DNA of 6,989 nucleotides, from positions 1 through 6,989 of the forward strand of contig CAMAWS010000169.1 of the NCBI GenBank assembly GCA_945861845.1, written 5' to 3'. Each line of letters starts with the position of its first letter. The first letter of the stretch is position 1. The position numbers were made by a program, and so were the translations under genes. Under the pieces are notes generated by a model that saw nothing but the letters and a program-made list of their open reading frames with translations, ran no database searches and had not been told where the DNA came from. The stretch is from Candidatus Sulfopaludibacter sp. SbA3 (GTDB lineage: Bacteria; Acidobacteriota; Terriglobia; 20CM-2-55-15). Shown in pieces: positions 1 through 6,758 of this stretch.

Positions 1-639
1 AGCAGCGTCGTCATCGTCGTCATCGGCCGCGGGAGCGCGGCCGCGCGCGGGAGGCACAACCACCTTTGAAGCCGCCGTGGCACTGGCTCCTCGCGCAAGC
101 AAAAGGGCTGCCACGTCGGCATGACCCTGCTCGGCCGCCCAGATCAGCGCTGTTGTCTGCCGCACACTTTCCTTCGTCTCCGTATTGGCTCCAGCGTCCA
201 GCAGAATCTTAACGCTTTCTGTCCGGCCCGAGCGCGCGGCAATCATCAACGGCGTTTCGCCGTTAGCGAGAACAGCCACGTTGGGATCGGCGCCGGCGGA
301 CAGAAGCTTCGCAATCACGGCCGGGCTCGCGTTCTCGCAGGCAAGATAAAGGGGAGTAGCGCCAAAACGGTTGGCGGCTTTCGGATTAGCGCCCGCGCGG
401 ACAAGAAGGTCCACCGCATCCAGGTTGTCCCAGTGAGCGGCCCAGTGAAGGGCCGTGCCGCCGTCGGCTTGCGGAATATTCACGTCGGCCTTCTGGCGGA
501 TCAGGGCCTGAAGGCCGGCGAAGTCACGATTCATTACTGCATCGGCCACGGCGCTGGCGCCGGCGGCCGAAAAACTGGCAATGGGCAGCGCACCCATTAC
601 GATGATCAGAAATCCGATGCTCAAGTCGAATCTTCGCAT
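1..639 (-). CDS. Exported ankyrin-repeat protein (partial, C-terminus beyond window)
   Basis: The reverse strand is open from an ATG at 639 to the window edge, giving 213 codons with no stop, so the C-terminus is missing. Residues 1-30 form a Sec-type signal peptide (MRRFDLSIGF then a hydrophobic core, ending ASFSAAGASA). A capping segment (about 31-58) is followed by four ankyrin repeats at about 59-90, 92-124, 126-159 and 161-190. They carry the usual signatures GGTALHWAA, GATPLYLA, GETPLMIAA and TTALIWAAEQGH, each followed by an LL..GA(N/D/S) turn. A low-complexity linker with six consecutive Asp (206-211) follows, so more domains or repeats probably lie beyond the edge. The gene starts 12 bases after the HXXSHH gene with a good Shine-Dalgarno site, so it is probably the third gene of that operon. 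Ankyrin repeats bind proteins; an envelope scaffold or partner of the upstream proteins is an inference. The family assignment is secure but the role is unknown. Confidence 0.93.
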   Translation of the reverse strand, partial: MRRFDLSIGFLIIVMGALPIASFSAAGASAVADAVMNRDFAGLQALIRQKADVNIPQADGGTALHWAAHWDNLDAVDLLVRAGANPKAANRFGATPLYLACENASPAVIAKLLSAGADPNVAVLANGETPLMIAARSGRTESVKILLDAGANTETKESVRQTTALIWAAEQGHADVAALLLARGASATAASKVVVPPARGRAPAADDDDDDAA

Positions 640-647
640 GTTAATAG

Positions 648-654
648 TCCCCTA
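648..654 (-). promoter_or_regulatory. Shine-Dalgarno site of the ankyrin gene, overlapping the upstream stop
   Basis: Read on the minus strand, TAGGGGA lies here. TAG (654-652) is the stop codon of the HXXSHH gene, and GGGGA serves as ribosome-binding site 8 bases before the ATG at 639. The shared bases suggest translational coupling and support the ATG at 639 as the start. Confidence 0.6.
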
Positions 655-2001
655 CGTCAGCGACACCGGCCGTGTGCTATCGCCAATGCTTTCAGTATCC
701 ACGCCGAACATATGGAGCGTCGTAAGCAGGAAATTGGAGGTTGGGCCCTCCGCAATGACGTTGAGCTTCGCCTTGTGGGCGCCCGAGGCGCCGCCCACAA
801 GCAACGAGCCCACATTGACGTGGCTATGCTGATTGGCGTTGCCCATGTTGCTGGTCCACAACAACAGCGAATGGTCCAGCAGGCTGCCATCTCCGTCGTT
901 CGTGTCCTTCATCTTCTGCAGGAAATATGCCAGCGTCTGCATCTGGTACCGGTTGATCTTTGCCCAGTCTTCGCGGCGCACGGGATCTTCACCATGGTGG
1001 GAAGAGCCGTGGTTTGCCGCCTTGACGCCGGATTCCGGATACGCCGTGCCGCTTTCGTCGCGAGCGTACAGAAGAGCCGAAACTCGCGTGATATCGCCCT
1101 GGAAAGCCAGCAACTGGAGGTCCCAGACAAGCTTGATGTGTTCGTCAATGGACTGCGGCGCGCCGAAAGGCATTTCCATGGCGGGCGCGGCCGACGAACG
1201 ATTGGTCGCCAACTGCAGCCGCCTCTCTACCTCGCGGACGTTCTCGAGGTAATCGCTCAACCGGTTGCGGTCGCCCGCAGGGAGGTTCCTTTTCAGATCC
1301 GCAACCCTGTGCGTGACGGCATCCAGAATACTTGTGTTGGCTTTCCGGCGCGCCAGGCGTTCCTGAGGCGTTCCACCTTCGCCAAACAGACGCTCGAACA
1401 CGACGAGCGGATTGACCTCGTGCGGCAGCGGCTTGCTCGGGCCGGCCCACGAAATGGAGTTGGTGTAGGCGCAGCTATAACCCCATCCGCAAACGCCGGT
1501 GTTGGAGCCTGGGTCCTCTATACCGAGTTGAATGGAAGGAATCAGGGCCTCCTGGCCATATTTCTGGGCAATAACCTGGTCGACGCTGATGCCGCAGTAA
1601 ATATCGGGGCCACCCGTCTTCTTGGGCGGGGCGCCGGTCAGCGAAGCCGACGTGCGCGCGTGATCGCCACCGCTCGTTCCGGCGGGAGGCATGGACGATG
1701 TCGCATCCAGGCCGGCGCAGATCGTCAACTGATCCTGAAACGGCTTCAATGGCTCGTGAATGAAGCCCAGTCCGATGTTACGGCCCTCGGTAGGACCGAT
1801 ATCCGTGCGGGTATCATGCCAGTAGGTAGGCGACCATCCATGTGCGGAGAAAACACCCGTGAATCGTGGCGTCGGATTCGCTGCAGTCTTCGCGAGCGGG
1901 GTTTGCGCCCCGACCATCGACTCGAGAAAAGGGAGAGCCAGCGCCGCGCCAGCGCCGCGGAGAACTGTCCGCCGGGAAATGTGCTTCTTCGTGTTGAACA
2001 T
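652..2001 (-). CDS. Tat-exported HXXSHH-motif protein (DUF1552 family)
   Basis: This is a 449-residue protein. Its twin-arginine signal is at the N-terminus (ISRRTVLRGAG at 8-18, then the hydrophobic stretch ALALPFLESMV), so it is probably exported folded. The family hallmark HXXSHH is present as HGSSHH at residues 331-336, followed by GEDP, and the length is usual for PF07586. Other family-like segments are FSAHGWSPTYWHD near 51-63, a conserved GGDHARTSASL at 111-121, and LLLWTSNMGNANQHSHVNVGSL at about 379-400 in the C-terminal part (written here in overlapping pieces LLLWTSNMGN and ANQHSHVNVG). The histidine and acidic clusters could bind metal, but no enzymatic activity is established for the family. 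It almost always neighbours DUF1592-type cytochromes, as here, where the cytochrome ends 36 bases upstream. The ATG at 2001 is preceded by GGAGGT at good spacing, which fixes the start. The family call is confident; the function is unknown. Confidence 0.95.
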   Translation of the reverse strand: MFNTKKHISRRTVLRGAGAALALPFLESMVGAQTPLAKTAANPTPRFTGVFSAHGWSPTYWHDTRTDIGPTEGRNIGLGFIHEPLKPFQDQLTICAGLDATSSMPPAGTSGGDHARTSASLTGAPPKKTGGPDIYCGISVDQVIAQKYGQEALIPSIQLGIEDPGSNTGVCGWGYSCAYTNSISWAGPSKPLPHEVNPLVVFERLFGEGGTPQERLARRKANTSILDAVTHRVADLKRNLPAGDRNRLSDYLENVREVERRLQLATNRSSAAPAMEMPFGAPQSIDEHIKLVWDLQLLAFQGDITRVSALLYARDESGTAYPESGVKAANHGSSHHGEDPVRREDWAKINRYQMQTLAYFLQKMKDTNDGDGSLLDHSLLLWTSNMGNANQHSHVNVGSLLVGGASGAHKAKLNVIAEGPTSNFLLTTLHMFGVDTESIGDSTRPVSLT

Positions 2002-2006
2002 CGTCT

Positions 2007-2012
2007 ACCTCC
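2007..2012 (-). promoter_or_regulatory. Strong Shine-Dalgarno site for the HXXSHH gene
   Basis: Minus-strand GGAGGT lies 5 bases before the ATG at 2001. It sits in the 36-base gap after the cytochrome stop codon. No terminator-like stem with a T-run is visible in that gap, so read-through from the cytochrome gene is expected. Confidence 0.7.
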
Positions 2013-2037
2013 AGGAATTCCTCAAATTTGAATAAGT

Positions 2038-4470
2038 CTAATTACGATTGCCCGCGAGACCTTCGCTCGCGAACTGATTCCTTTGAAACGGCTGGCTGTC
2101 GACAATACCGAGCACCAGCTCGGAAAATCGATTGTTCCTGGCGGCTGCCTCTCTGACGACGCGGCGGACCACCGGCATATCGTAATACTCCACCCCGCGT
2201 CCCAGGGCGTAACTCAACAAACGTTCCGTCAATGTTTCCACAAACCGCGGAGAGTACCGAAGCACTTCCCGCCGTAACTCCGATGAGCCCACGAACTTCG
2301 CCCCATCGACCAACTCTCCTGAAAGATCCAGCTTCTGGACACCCTCGACTGTCCGGTATCTTCCGATGGCGTCAAAGTTCTCCATCGCGAAGCCGATCGG
2401 GTCCATCATCTTGTGGCATGACGCACACGCCGGACTGCGGTGCTCCTCCATGCGCTGGCGCATGGTCACCACCTTCCTGGCGCCGGTATTCACATCGCTT
2501 TCCTTGAGGACGGGAACATTGGGCGGCGGATCCGGAGGAACGACCCCGAGTATGTTCAACACCACCCACTTTCCGCGCCGAACGGGCGATGTGCGATCCG
2601 GCGCTGAAGTCACGGTGAGAATGCTGCCCTGGCCCAGCAGGCCGCGGCGCACATCGAATTCCGGGCCAAGCTGTATCCGGCGGAACTGGCCGCCATACAC
2701 GTTTGGAATGCCGTAGTGTTTTGCGAGACGCTCGTTCACAAAGGTGTAGTCCGCATTCAGAAGATCCACCACGTTGCGGTCTTCGCGCACGATGCTCTCA
2801 AAGAACATCTCCGTTTCGGTCCGGAAGGCCTGGCGCAAATTGTCGTCAAAGTCCGGGAACAGATCGCCCACCGGCGACACGGACTGCAGATTACGAAGCT
2901 GCAGCCACTGCCCTGCAAAGTTGCTGACGAATTCTTTAGAGCGGCTATCGGCCAGCATCCGCTTGACCTGCTTCTCAATAACGCCGGTATTCCGCAATTT
3001 CCCCTGGCTGGCGATATTCAGCAGTTCATCGTCCGGAACGCTGCTCCACAGGAAGAACGACAGCCGTGACGCGAGCTCAAGGTCGCTTAGAGGATAAGAC
3101 TGTCCTGCGCGTGGGGCTGTAGCCGGAATGCTTTCGGTCCGGTAAATAAACCCGGGATCGGCAAGGATCATCTGCAGCCCGCGCTCAATCCCGTCCTCAA
3201 AATCACCTGCATTGCCCCCATTGCCATTGCTGCGGGCGGACTGATAAAGACTCATGAGGATCTCGGTGTCCTGGTCGTTAACGGGCCTGCGGTAGGCCTT
3301 TCTTGCAAGCGTGGACAGGACCGTCTTCGCGCAGGAAGTTTCCTCGGCTGCGCTGGCAGGACGGCATACGAAGATCCGATCGCGGCTTGCTGTATGTTCC
3401 GGACGTTTCCCTTCGAAAGGCCCGGTAACGAACAGCGCATTCACGTGAGGCGCGAACGTGAATCCAGTCAGGTTCTGAGTCAGGGACGTACGCTCATAGT
3501 GCCGGTTGATGTCGTCGCTGGGTACGTGAGCTCTATTCAGGAAGGCCAACCCCACCGCTCTCATGCCGGCCTTTACCGGGACGCGAATCTCGAACCTCGT
3601 GTCCGCAGCGTTGCGCGGAGCCTCTTTGTCTACGGGCCAAACCTTGATTCGCTCCCCGTCAATGGTGAGTTCGAGTTGTTCCCCCGCCGGATCGCCGAAG
3701 ATACCTCCGGCATTCGCCCGAACCGGGGTCCAGTTGAAGGCATACACGCCGTCGGCCGGGAAGTAGTGCTGGACGAGCAGGCCGCCCCGCGTACCAAACG
3801 GAAGGCCTTCGACATGGCCATTCTGGGAATAATCCGGCGCGGTCAGGTAGCTCTTCTGCACGGTTGCCACTTCGTGGCCGAGGGCCAGGCGGCTGATCTT
3901 GGCGGCCGCCGTGACGTATGCTTCGACCAGCGCAGGCGATGTGCCCAGCGTCCCCGCCATGTTGTCGAATCCGTAGCTGGAGTCGTCGACGGGAAGCAGC
4001 GTGGAAGGATCCACTTCAAGCGCCAGCAGGTCTCGAACGGCATTCGCATATTCCCTGCGGTTCAACCGGTGAACGCCCGGCGGCGCGAAGTTCGGCGCCT
4101 TCGCTGCGGCGATATCCAGCTGGCGTTCGAGAGAACCTGCGACAAATTCATACGTGGCCGCGTCCGGACGGCGGGAGCCGGACGGAGGCATCATGCCGGC
4201 CCGCATCTTTCGCACGATCTTCTCTCCAGCCGCAGCATGCTCGCCGATCCGGGACAGATCCAGATCGTCCAGAGATAGACCGCCGGATTTGATCCGCTGG
4301 TTGTGGCAACCAATACAGTACTGGTCTATAACGGCACGCTCACGCGTTGGCGCCTGAGCCAGCGGCATGGAACTGGCATGGGACGTCACGCTGGACTGGG
4401 CCAGCAAAGCCACCAGCACCATCATCGCCACCATGAAGCCAAAGCCGGCAAATGGTAAACGTTTGTTCAT
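2038..4470 (-). CDS. Planctomycete-type cytochrome c protein (DUF1587/1595/1592/1588/1585)
   Basis: This is an 810-residue exported protein. Residues 1-32 are a Sec signal peptide with a long hydrophobic core (FMVAMMVLVALLA). A c-type haem site C52-I-G-C55-H56 follows, with AGMMPP at 91-96 as a possible source of the distal Met ligand. Next come, in order, a DUF1587-like segment (about 134-196, HRLNRREYANAVRDLL, YGFDNMAGTLG), a beta-rich carbohydrate-binding-like insert (about 225-312), DUF1595 (about 368-445), DUF1592 (about 458-590, LASRLSFFLWSSVPDDELL), DUF1588 (about 607-705) and DUF1585 (about 713-797, LTERLLSYALGRGVEYYD). DUF1588 contains a second CxxCH, C682-A-S-C685-H686, followed by KMMDPIGFAMENFD. 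This is the standard full-length architecture. The protein probably carries electrons or haem in the periplasm, but its substrate is unknown. An in-frame TTG at 4491 would add seven residues ahead of the signal peptide. The ATG at 4470 is preferred because it gives a normal signal peptide and leaves room for the predicted promoter. Confidence 0.95.
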   Translation of the reverse strand: MNKRLPFAGFGFMVAMMVLVALLAQSSVTSHASSMPLAQAPTRERAVIDQYCIGCHNQRIKSGGLSLDDLDLSRIGEHAAAGEKIVRKMRAGMMPPSGSRRPDAATYEFVAGSLERQLDIAAAKAPNFAPPGVHRLNRREYANAVRDLLALEVDPSTLLPVDDSSYGFDNMAGTLGTSPALVEAYVTAAAKISRLALGHEVATVQKSYLTAPDYSQNGHVEGLPFGTRGGLLVQHYFPADGVYAFNWTPVRANAGGIFGDPAGEQLELTIDGERIKVWPVDKEAPRNAADTRFEIRVPVKAGMRAVGLAFLNRAHVPSDDINRHYERTSLTQNLTGFTFAPHVNALFVTGPFEGKRPEHTASRDRIFVCRPASAAEETSCAKTVLSTLARKAYRRPVNDQDTEILMSLYQSARSNGNGGNAGDFEDGIERGLQMILADPGFIYRTESIPATAPRAGQSYPLSDLELASRLSFFLWSSVPDDELLNIASQGKLRNTGVIEKQVKRMLADSRSKEFVSNFAGQWLQLRNLQSVSPVGDLFPDFDDNLRQAFRTETEMFFESIVREDRNVVDLLNADYTFVNERLAKHYGIPNVYGGQFRRIQLGPEFDVRRGLLGQGSILTVTSAPDRTSPVRRGKWVVLNILGVVPPDPPPNVPVLKESDVNTGARKVVTMRQRMEEHRSPACASCHKMMDPIGFAMENFDAIGRYRTVEGVQKLDLSGELVDGAKFVGSSELRREVLRYSPRFVETLTERLLSYALGRGVEYYDMPVVRRVVREAAARNNRFSELVLGIVDSQPFQRNQFASEGLAGNRN

Positions 4471-4493
4471 ATTAGATCTGAGCTCCCACAATA

Positions 4494-4533
4494 ATTGCCC
4501 GCCATATTACTTTCACAATCAGGCGCGGGCAAT
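4494..4533. repeat. Perfect 9-base inverted repeat, candidate operator
   Basis: ATTGCCCGC at 4494-4502 is repeated in exact inverse as GCGGGCAAT at 4525-4533, with a 22-base spacer. The arm centres are 31 bases apart, close to three helical turns, so both arms would face the same side of the helix. The right arm overlaps the candidate -35 box, and the left arm covers the expected transcription start. This arrangement suits a dimeric repressor, but no regulator gene lies in the window. Confidence 0.5.
4504..4532 (-). promoter_or_regulatory. Candidate sigma70-like promoter of the cytochrome operon
   Basis: On the minus strand TTGCCC (4532-4527) is followed by a 17-base spacer and TAATAT (4509-4504). 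Each hexamer matches the sigma70 consensus at four of six positions. Transcription would begin near 4497, leaving a leader of about 27 bases before the ATG at 4470 and only about 6 bases before the alternative TTG. This is a pattern match only. Sigma factors of this phylum can differ from the E. coli consensus. Confidence 0.4.
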
Positions 4534-4703
4534 CGAAGAATCTCAATTTGGATGAAAAATCTCTTATGACAGCTTTATTGCGATACCAAGGGATAAACGG
4601 CACGCAAATGGGGTCCGCATGAGCATGAAATGAATGGGAGTCCACTTTTTTACTTCGGGTAAGTTCTTTTCACTCCCAGACTTTTCGCATAGAGTGAACC
4701 GCG
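4534..4703. other. Remainder of the divergent intergenic region
   Basis: No gene is seen here. The stretch is AT-richer than its surroundings and should contain the promoter of the rightward transporter operon, but no hexamer pair stands out. It includes a 7-base inverted repeat (TGGGAGT at 4635-4641 and ACTCCCA at 4672-4678). Between the arms is a short possible hairpin, TTAC at 4650-4653 and GTAA at 4659-4662 around a TTCGG loop. The ribosome-binding site before 4704 is weak (GAGTGA at 4692-4697). No convincing riboswitch fold or NikR-type GTATGA/TCATAC palindrome was found by eye. Confidence 0.5.
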
Positions 4704-5390
4704 ATGAATGAAACGATATATGCAGTCTTGAGTCTTGGCTTCGTGCTTGGCGTGCGACATGCCATGGATCCCGATCATCTTGTTGCGGTTTCTACAATTG
4801 TCAGCCGCGACAAGAGCATCCTTCACTCCTCTTTGGCCGGAACGTTATGGGGCCTTGGGCACACGGCATCATTACTTATATGCGGCGGGCTTGTGCTGGC
4901 GCTCCGCCTCAGCGTGCCGCCCGGCATTTTCGCGTGGGCGGAAAAGGCTGTGGCCCTCATGTTGATATGCCTCGGGGCTAACGTTGTATGGCAGTGCGCG
5001 AAGACTTACAGGCTGCACGTTCATACACATCGTCACAATGGAGGCCTGCCGCACGCCCACCTCCATGTGCACGACGCCAGCGCTATAGAAGCGCACGATC
5101 ACCCTCACAAATTCCGGGTTCCCACTCGCTCCTTCTTTATCGGGATGATTCATGGCCTTGCGGGCACGGGAGCGCTTGTCGTTCTGGTCCTGGCGAGTGT
5201 TCCTTCGATCCTCGCCGGGTTGCTGTACATACTGCTGTTTGGAATTGGATCGATCGGCGGAATGCTGTTACTGAGCAGCCTGATCAGTATCCCTTTTGTG
5301 TTGTCCGCCCGCCGATTTCGCGTGTTCAATAACGCCCTTCAGCTCGTCGCAGGCCTGACGAGTATTGCTTTGGGCGTACTTTGGATCTAG
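4704..5390 (+). CDS. Small NiCoT/UreH-like metal permease with His-rich loop
   Basis: This is a 228-residue membrane protein with about six hydrophobic segments (about 6-33, 43-68, 76-99, 143-165, 167-200 and 208-228). Segment 1 carries H19-A-M-D-P-D24-H25, the HX4DH signature of nickel/cobalt transporters (NiCoT). Segment 2 carries LGHTA around H53, equivalent to the family LGHS motif, and segment 4 carries IHGLAGTGA around H150. The length fits the short UreH/NicO-type members better than NixA/HoxN (about 330-350). The loop at 105-135 has 11 His in 31 residues. Positive charges (R35/K37, K100/R103, RRFR at 203-206) predict an external N-terminus and a cytoplasmic His loop, a layout reminiscent of the exporter RcnA. 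Import or efflux, and Ni versus Co, cannot be decided. The stop codon overlaps the Shine-Dalgarno site of the next gene, so the two are probably co-translated. The start is the first ATG, with only a weak ribosome-binding site. Confidence 0.88.
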   Translation: MNETIYAVLSLGFVLGVRHAMDPDHLVAVSTIVSRDKSILHSSLAGTLWGLGHTASLLICGGLVLALRLSVPPGIFAWAEKAVALMLICLGANVVWQCAKTYRLHVHTHRHNGGLPHAHLHVHDASAIEAHDHPHKFRVPTRSFFIGMIHGLAGTGALVVLVLASVPSILAGLLYILLFGIGSIGGMLLLSSLISIPFVLSARRFRVFNNALQLVAGLTSIALGVLWI

Positions 5391-5394
5391 GAGA
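5389..5394 (+). promoter_or_regulatory. Shine-Dalgarno site that sets the cupin gene start
   Basis: AGGAGA overlaps the last two bases of the transporter stop codon and lies 3 bases before the ATG at 5398. This supports 5398 as the start. An in-frame TTG at 5365 lies inside the transporter gene and would add eleven residues ahead of the Tat signal. The overlap suggests translational coupling of transporter and cupin. Confidence 0.65.
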
Positions 5395-5397
5395 ATC

Positions 5398-6708
5398 ATG
5401 AGCAACCTACTGGATGACCTGTTTACTGGCGGCGTTTCGCGCCGGAAATTCATCGAACTGGCGTCAAAGGCGGGACTGGCACTGCCGCTTGCCAATTTCG
5501 CACTCTCGGAAGTGGCGGCCCAATCCATAACGCCCGCCGCGCCCGCGCAGGACGGCGTAAAATTCAGCCCCGCAAATATCGGCGGAGGCGGCCGCATCGA
5601 GCGCGATTTCTATCGCGGCTGGATCAAGAACAGCAAAGTCCCGATGGTGGAGGGCTATTCGATCCTCGACGCGAAGACGGCTGAAGTTCAGCCGTGGCCC
5701 GAAATCGAAGGCCGCGGAGTCTATTTAAACTTCTCCGGGAACGTCCATATGGACTCCGCGATCTGGGAAATTCCCGCAGGCAAGGCTCTCGTCGAGAGAC
5801 ACCATTTCTACGAACAGCTCGTCTACGTCGTGTCTGGACGCGGTCACACGACGTTTACCCAGAAAGGCCGGCAGGACAAGTTCGAATGGGCCGAAGGCGC
5901 GATGTTCTCGATACCGATGAACCTCACGCATCGTCACTACAATGAGGATTCCGCCAATCCGGCGCGCCTGCTCGTCATCAGCACATTTCCGTTCGCGGTG
6001 CAGTCGTTCGGCAACATCGGATTGATCACGAACATGCAATACGATTTCGAGGACCGTTTCGACAGCTCACCCGATTTCTTCCAGCGGAATGCACGGATCC
6101 GTGAACGCTGGGAAAAGGCGAACTTCATCAAGGACGTGCGCAGCGCCGAAGTCGTCCTCTGGGAAGAGCGCGGCGAAGGAAATGCGAGCATGTATTGGGA
6201 CATGAGCGGCAACACGATCCTGGAGCCCCACATCTCCGAATTCGAAGTCGGACACTACAAGCTCGGACACCGCCATCCTTATGAAGCGATCATTCTGACG
6301 CTCAACGGAACAGGCTTCTCACTGGCAGGCAAGAACAGCCTGGGCAATAACGACGCCGTCAAGATGGACTGGAAGGCGGGGTCCGTGGTTTCTCCTCCTT
6401 TCTACTGGTTCCATCAACACTTCAATACGGGCGCCACGCCCGCGCGATATCTCGCCATTACCGAGGGCGACTTCCCGAAGCGGCTTGGTATTCCGCTGGA
6501 GGTCGAACAGATAGAAGCAGACAAGGAAGACCCTGCAATCAAGCGAATGTTTGAGGCAGAACTGCAGAAGGCGCGCGGCCAGGCACGGCACGATGACGAA
6601 GAACATCATCACGAGCAGCACGCCCATAACCATGATCATCACGACCATGATCATGATCACGCGGATGGGATAGCGCACGATCATCAGCACGACCATCAGC
6701 ACGGCTAA
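5398..6708 (+). CDS. Tat-exported double-cupin protein with His-rich C-terminal tail
   Basis: This is a 436-residue protein. It has a Tat signal with VSRRKFIELASKAG at 13-26 and a hydrophobic stretch to about 36, with likely cleavage after VAAQ (39-42). Cupin 1 has H135/H136, E139 and a second motif G167-x5-P173-x4-H178-x3-N182. Cupin 2 has H291, H293, E296 and G328-x5-P334-x4-H339-x3-N343. Both second motifs match the cupin spacing rule, so both domains could bind a metal. Bicupins of this shape include gentisate dioxygenase-like and other metal-dependent enzymes, but no specific activity can be assigned. After the cupins, residues 398-436 hold 17 His, mostly as HD/HH runs, a pattern typical of Ni, Co or Zn storage or delivery tails. 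The gene begins 7 bases after a NiCoT-like transporter and precedes a Tat-exported TPP enzyme. This suggests a metal-linked envelope pathway, which is an inference. Confidence 0.88.
   Translation: MSNLLDDLFTGGVSRRKFIELASKAGLALPLANFALSEVAAQSITPAAPAQDGVKFSPANIGGGGRIERDFYRGWIKNSKVPMVEGYSILDAKTAEVQPWPEIEGRGVYLNFSGNVHMDSAIWEIPAGKALVERHHFYEQLVYVVSGRGHTTFTQKGRQDKFEWAEGAMFSIPMNLTHRHYNEDSANPARLLVISTFPFAVQSFGNIGLITNMQYDFEDRFDSSPDFFQRNARIRERWEKANFIKDVRSAEVVLWEERGEGNASMYWDMSGNTILEPHISEFEVGHYKLGHRHPYEAIILTLNGTGFSLAGKNSLGNNDAVKMDWKAGSVVSPPFYWFHQHFNTGATPARYLAITEGDFPKRLGIPLEVEQIEADKEDPAIKRMFEAELQKARGQARHDDEEHHHEQHAHNHDHHDHDHDHADGIAHDHQHDHQHG
6679..6702 (+). repeat. Tandem 12-base repeat in the His-tail coding sequence
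   Basis: GATCATCAGCAC is followed directly by GACCATCAGCAC, differing at one base. Each copy encodes Asp-His-Gln-His. Preceding CATGATCAT-type units show the same drift. The His tail may have lengthened by slippage or small duplications. Confidence 0.6.
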
Positions 6709-6709
6709 A

Positions 6710-6740
6710 CCCTCATGTGGCCCGAAGGGCCGCGTGAGGG
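6710..6740 (+). other. Intercistronic RNA hairpin
   Basis: CCCTCATGTGGCCC (6710-6723) can pair along its whole length with the segment 6727-6740 around a GAA loop. This makes a 14-pair stem containing two G-U pairs and no mismatch. It begins 1 base after the cupin stop codon and ends 8 bases before the next Shine-Dalgarno site. No T-run follows (CAATTT only), so a simple intrinsic terminator is unlikely. A stem that protects the 3' end of the upstream message, or one that sets the expression ratio, would fit better. Confidence 0.65.
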
Positions 6741-6748
6741 CAATTTGA

Positions 6749-6754
6749 GGAGGT
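6749..6754 (+). promoter_or_regulatory. Strong Shine-Dalgarno site of the TPP enzyme gene
   Basis: GGAGGT lies 4 bases before the ATG at 6759. It is a much stronger site than that of the transporter, and it supports 6759 as the start and high independent translation of this gene. Confidence 0.7.
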
Positions 6755-6758
6755 AGTC

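Noticed and set aside
121..2031. Long plus-strand open frame of 636 codons
   Set aside because: It lies antisense to the HXXSHH and ankyrin genes, both of which have clear family motifs and ribosome-binding sites. Its translation shows no recognisable domain and is rich in Arg and Gly, as expected of a shadow frame in GC-rich DNA.
3394..4278. Plus-strand open frame of 294 codons
   Set aside because: It lies entirely antisense to the cytochrome gene. It has no recognisable domain and no convincing ribosome-binding site.
4471..4491. TTG start extending the cytochrome by seven residues
   Set aside because: The extension precedes a normal signal peptide, uses a rare start codon and would leave almost no leader from the predicted promoter.
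4534..4703. Possible Ni/Co or cobalamin riboswitch, or NikR operator, before the transporter
   Set aside because: No matching four-way-junction pattern, B12-box-like sequence or GTATGA/TCATAC palindrome could be seen by eye. A covariance-model search would be needed to claim one.
5365..5397. TTG start extending the cupin protein by eleven residues
   Set aside because: It lies inside the transporter gene, lacks a good ribosome-binding site and would push the Tat motif away from the N-terminus. The ATG at 5398 has AGGAGA in front.
6319..6702. Minus-strand open frame rich in Met and Val opposite the cupin tail
   Set aside because: The apparent hydrophobic N-terminus is the complement of the His/Asp codons (CAT/GAT/CAC read backwards as ATG/ATC/GTG), so it is an artefact of the His-rich repeat.
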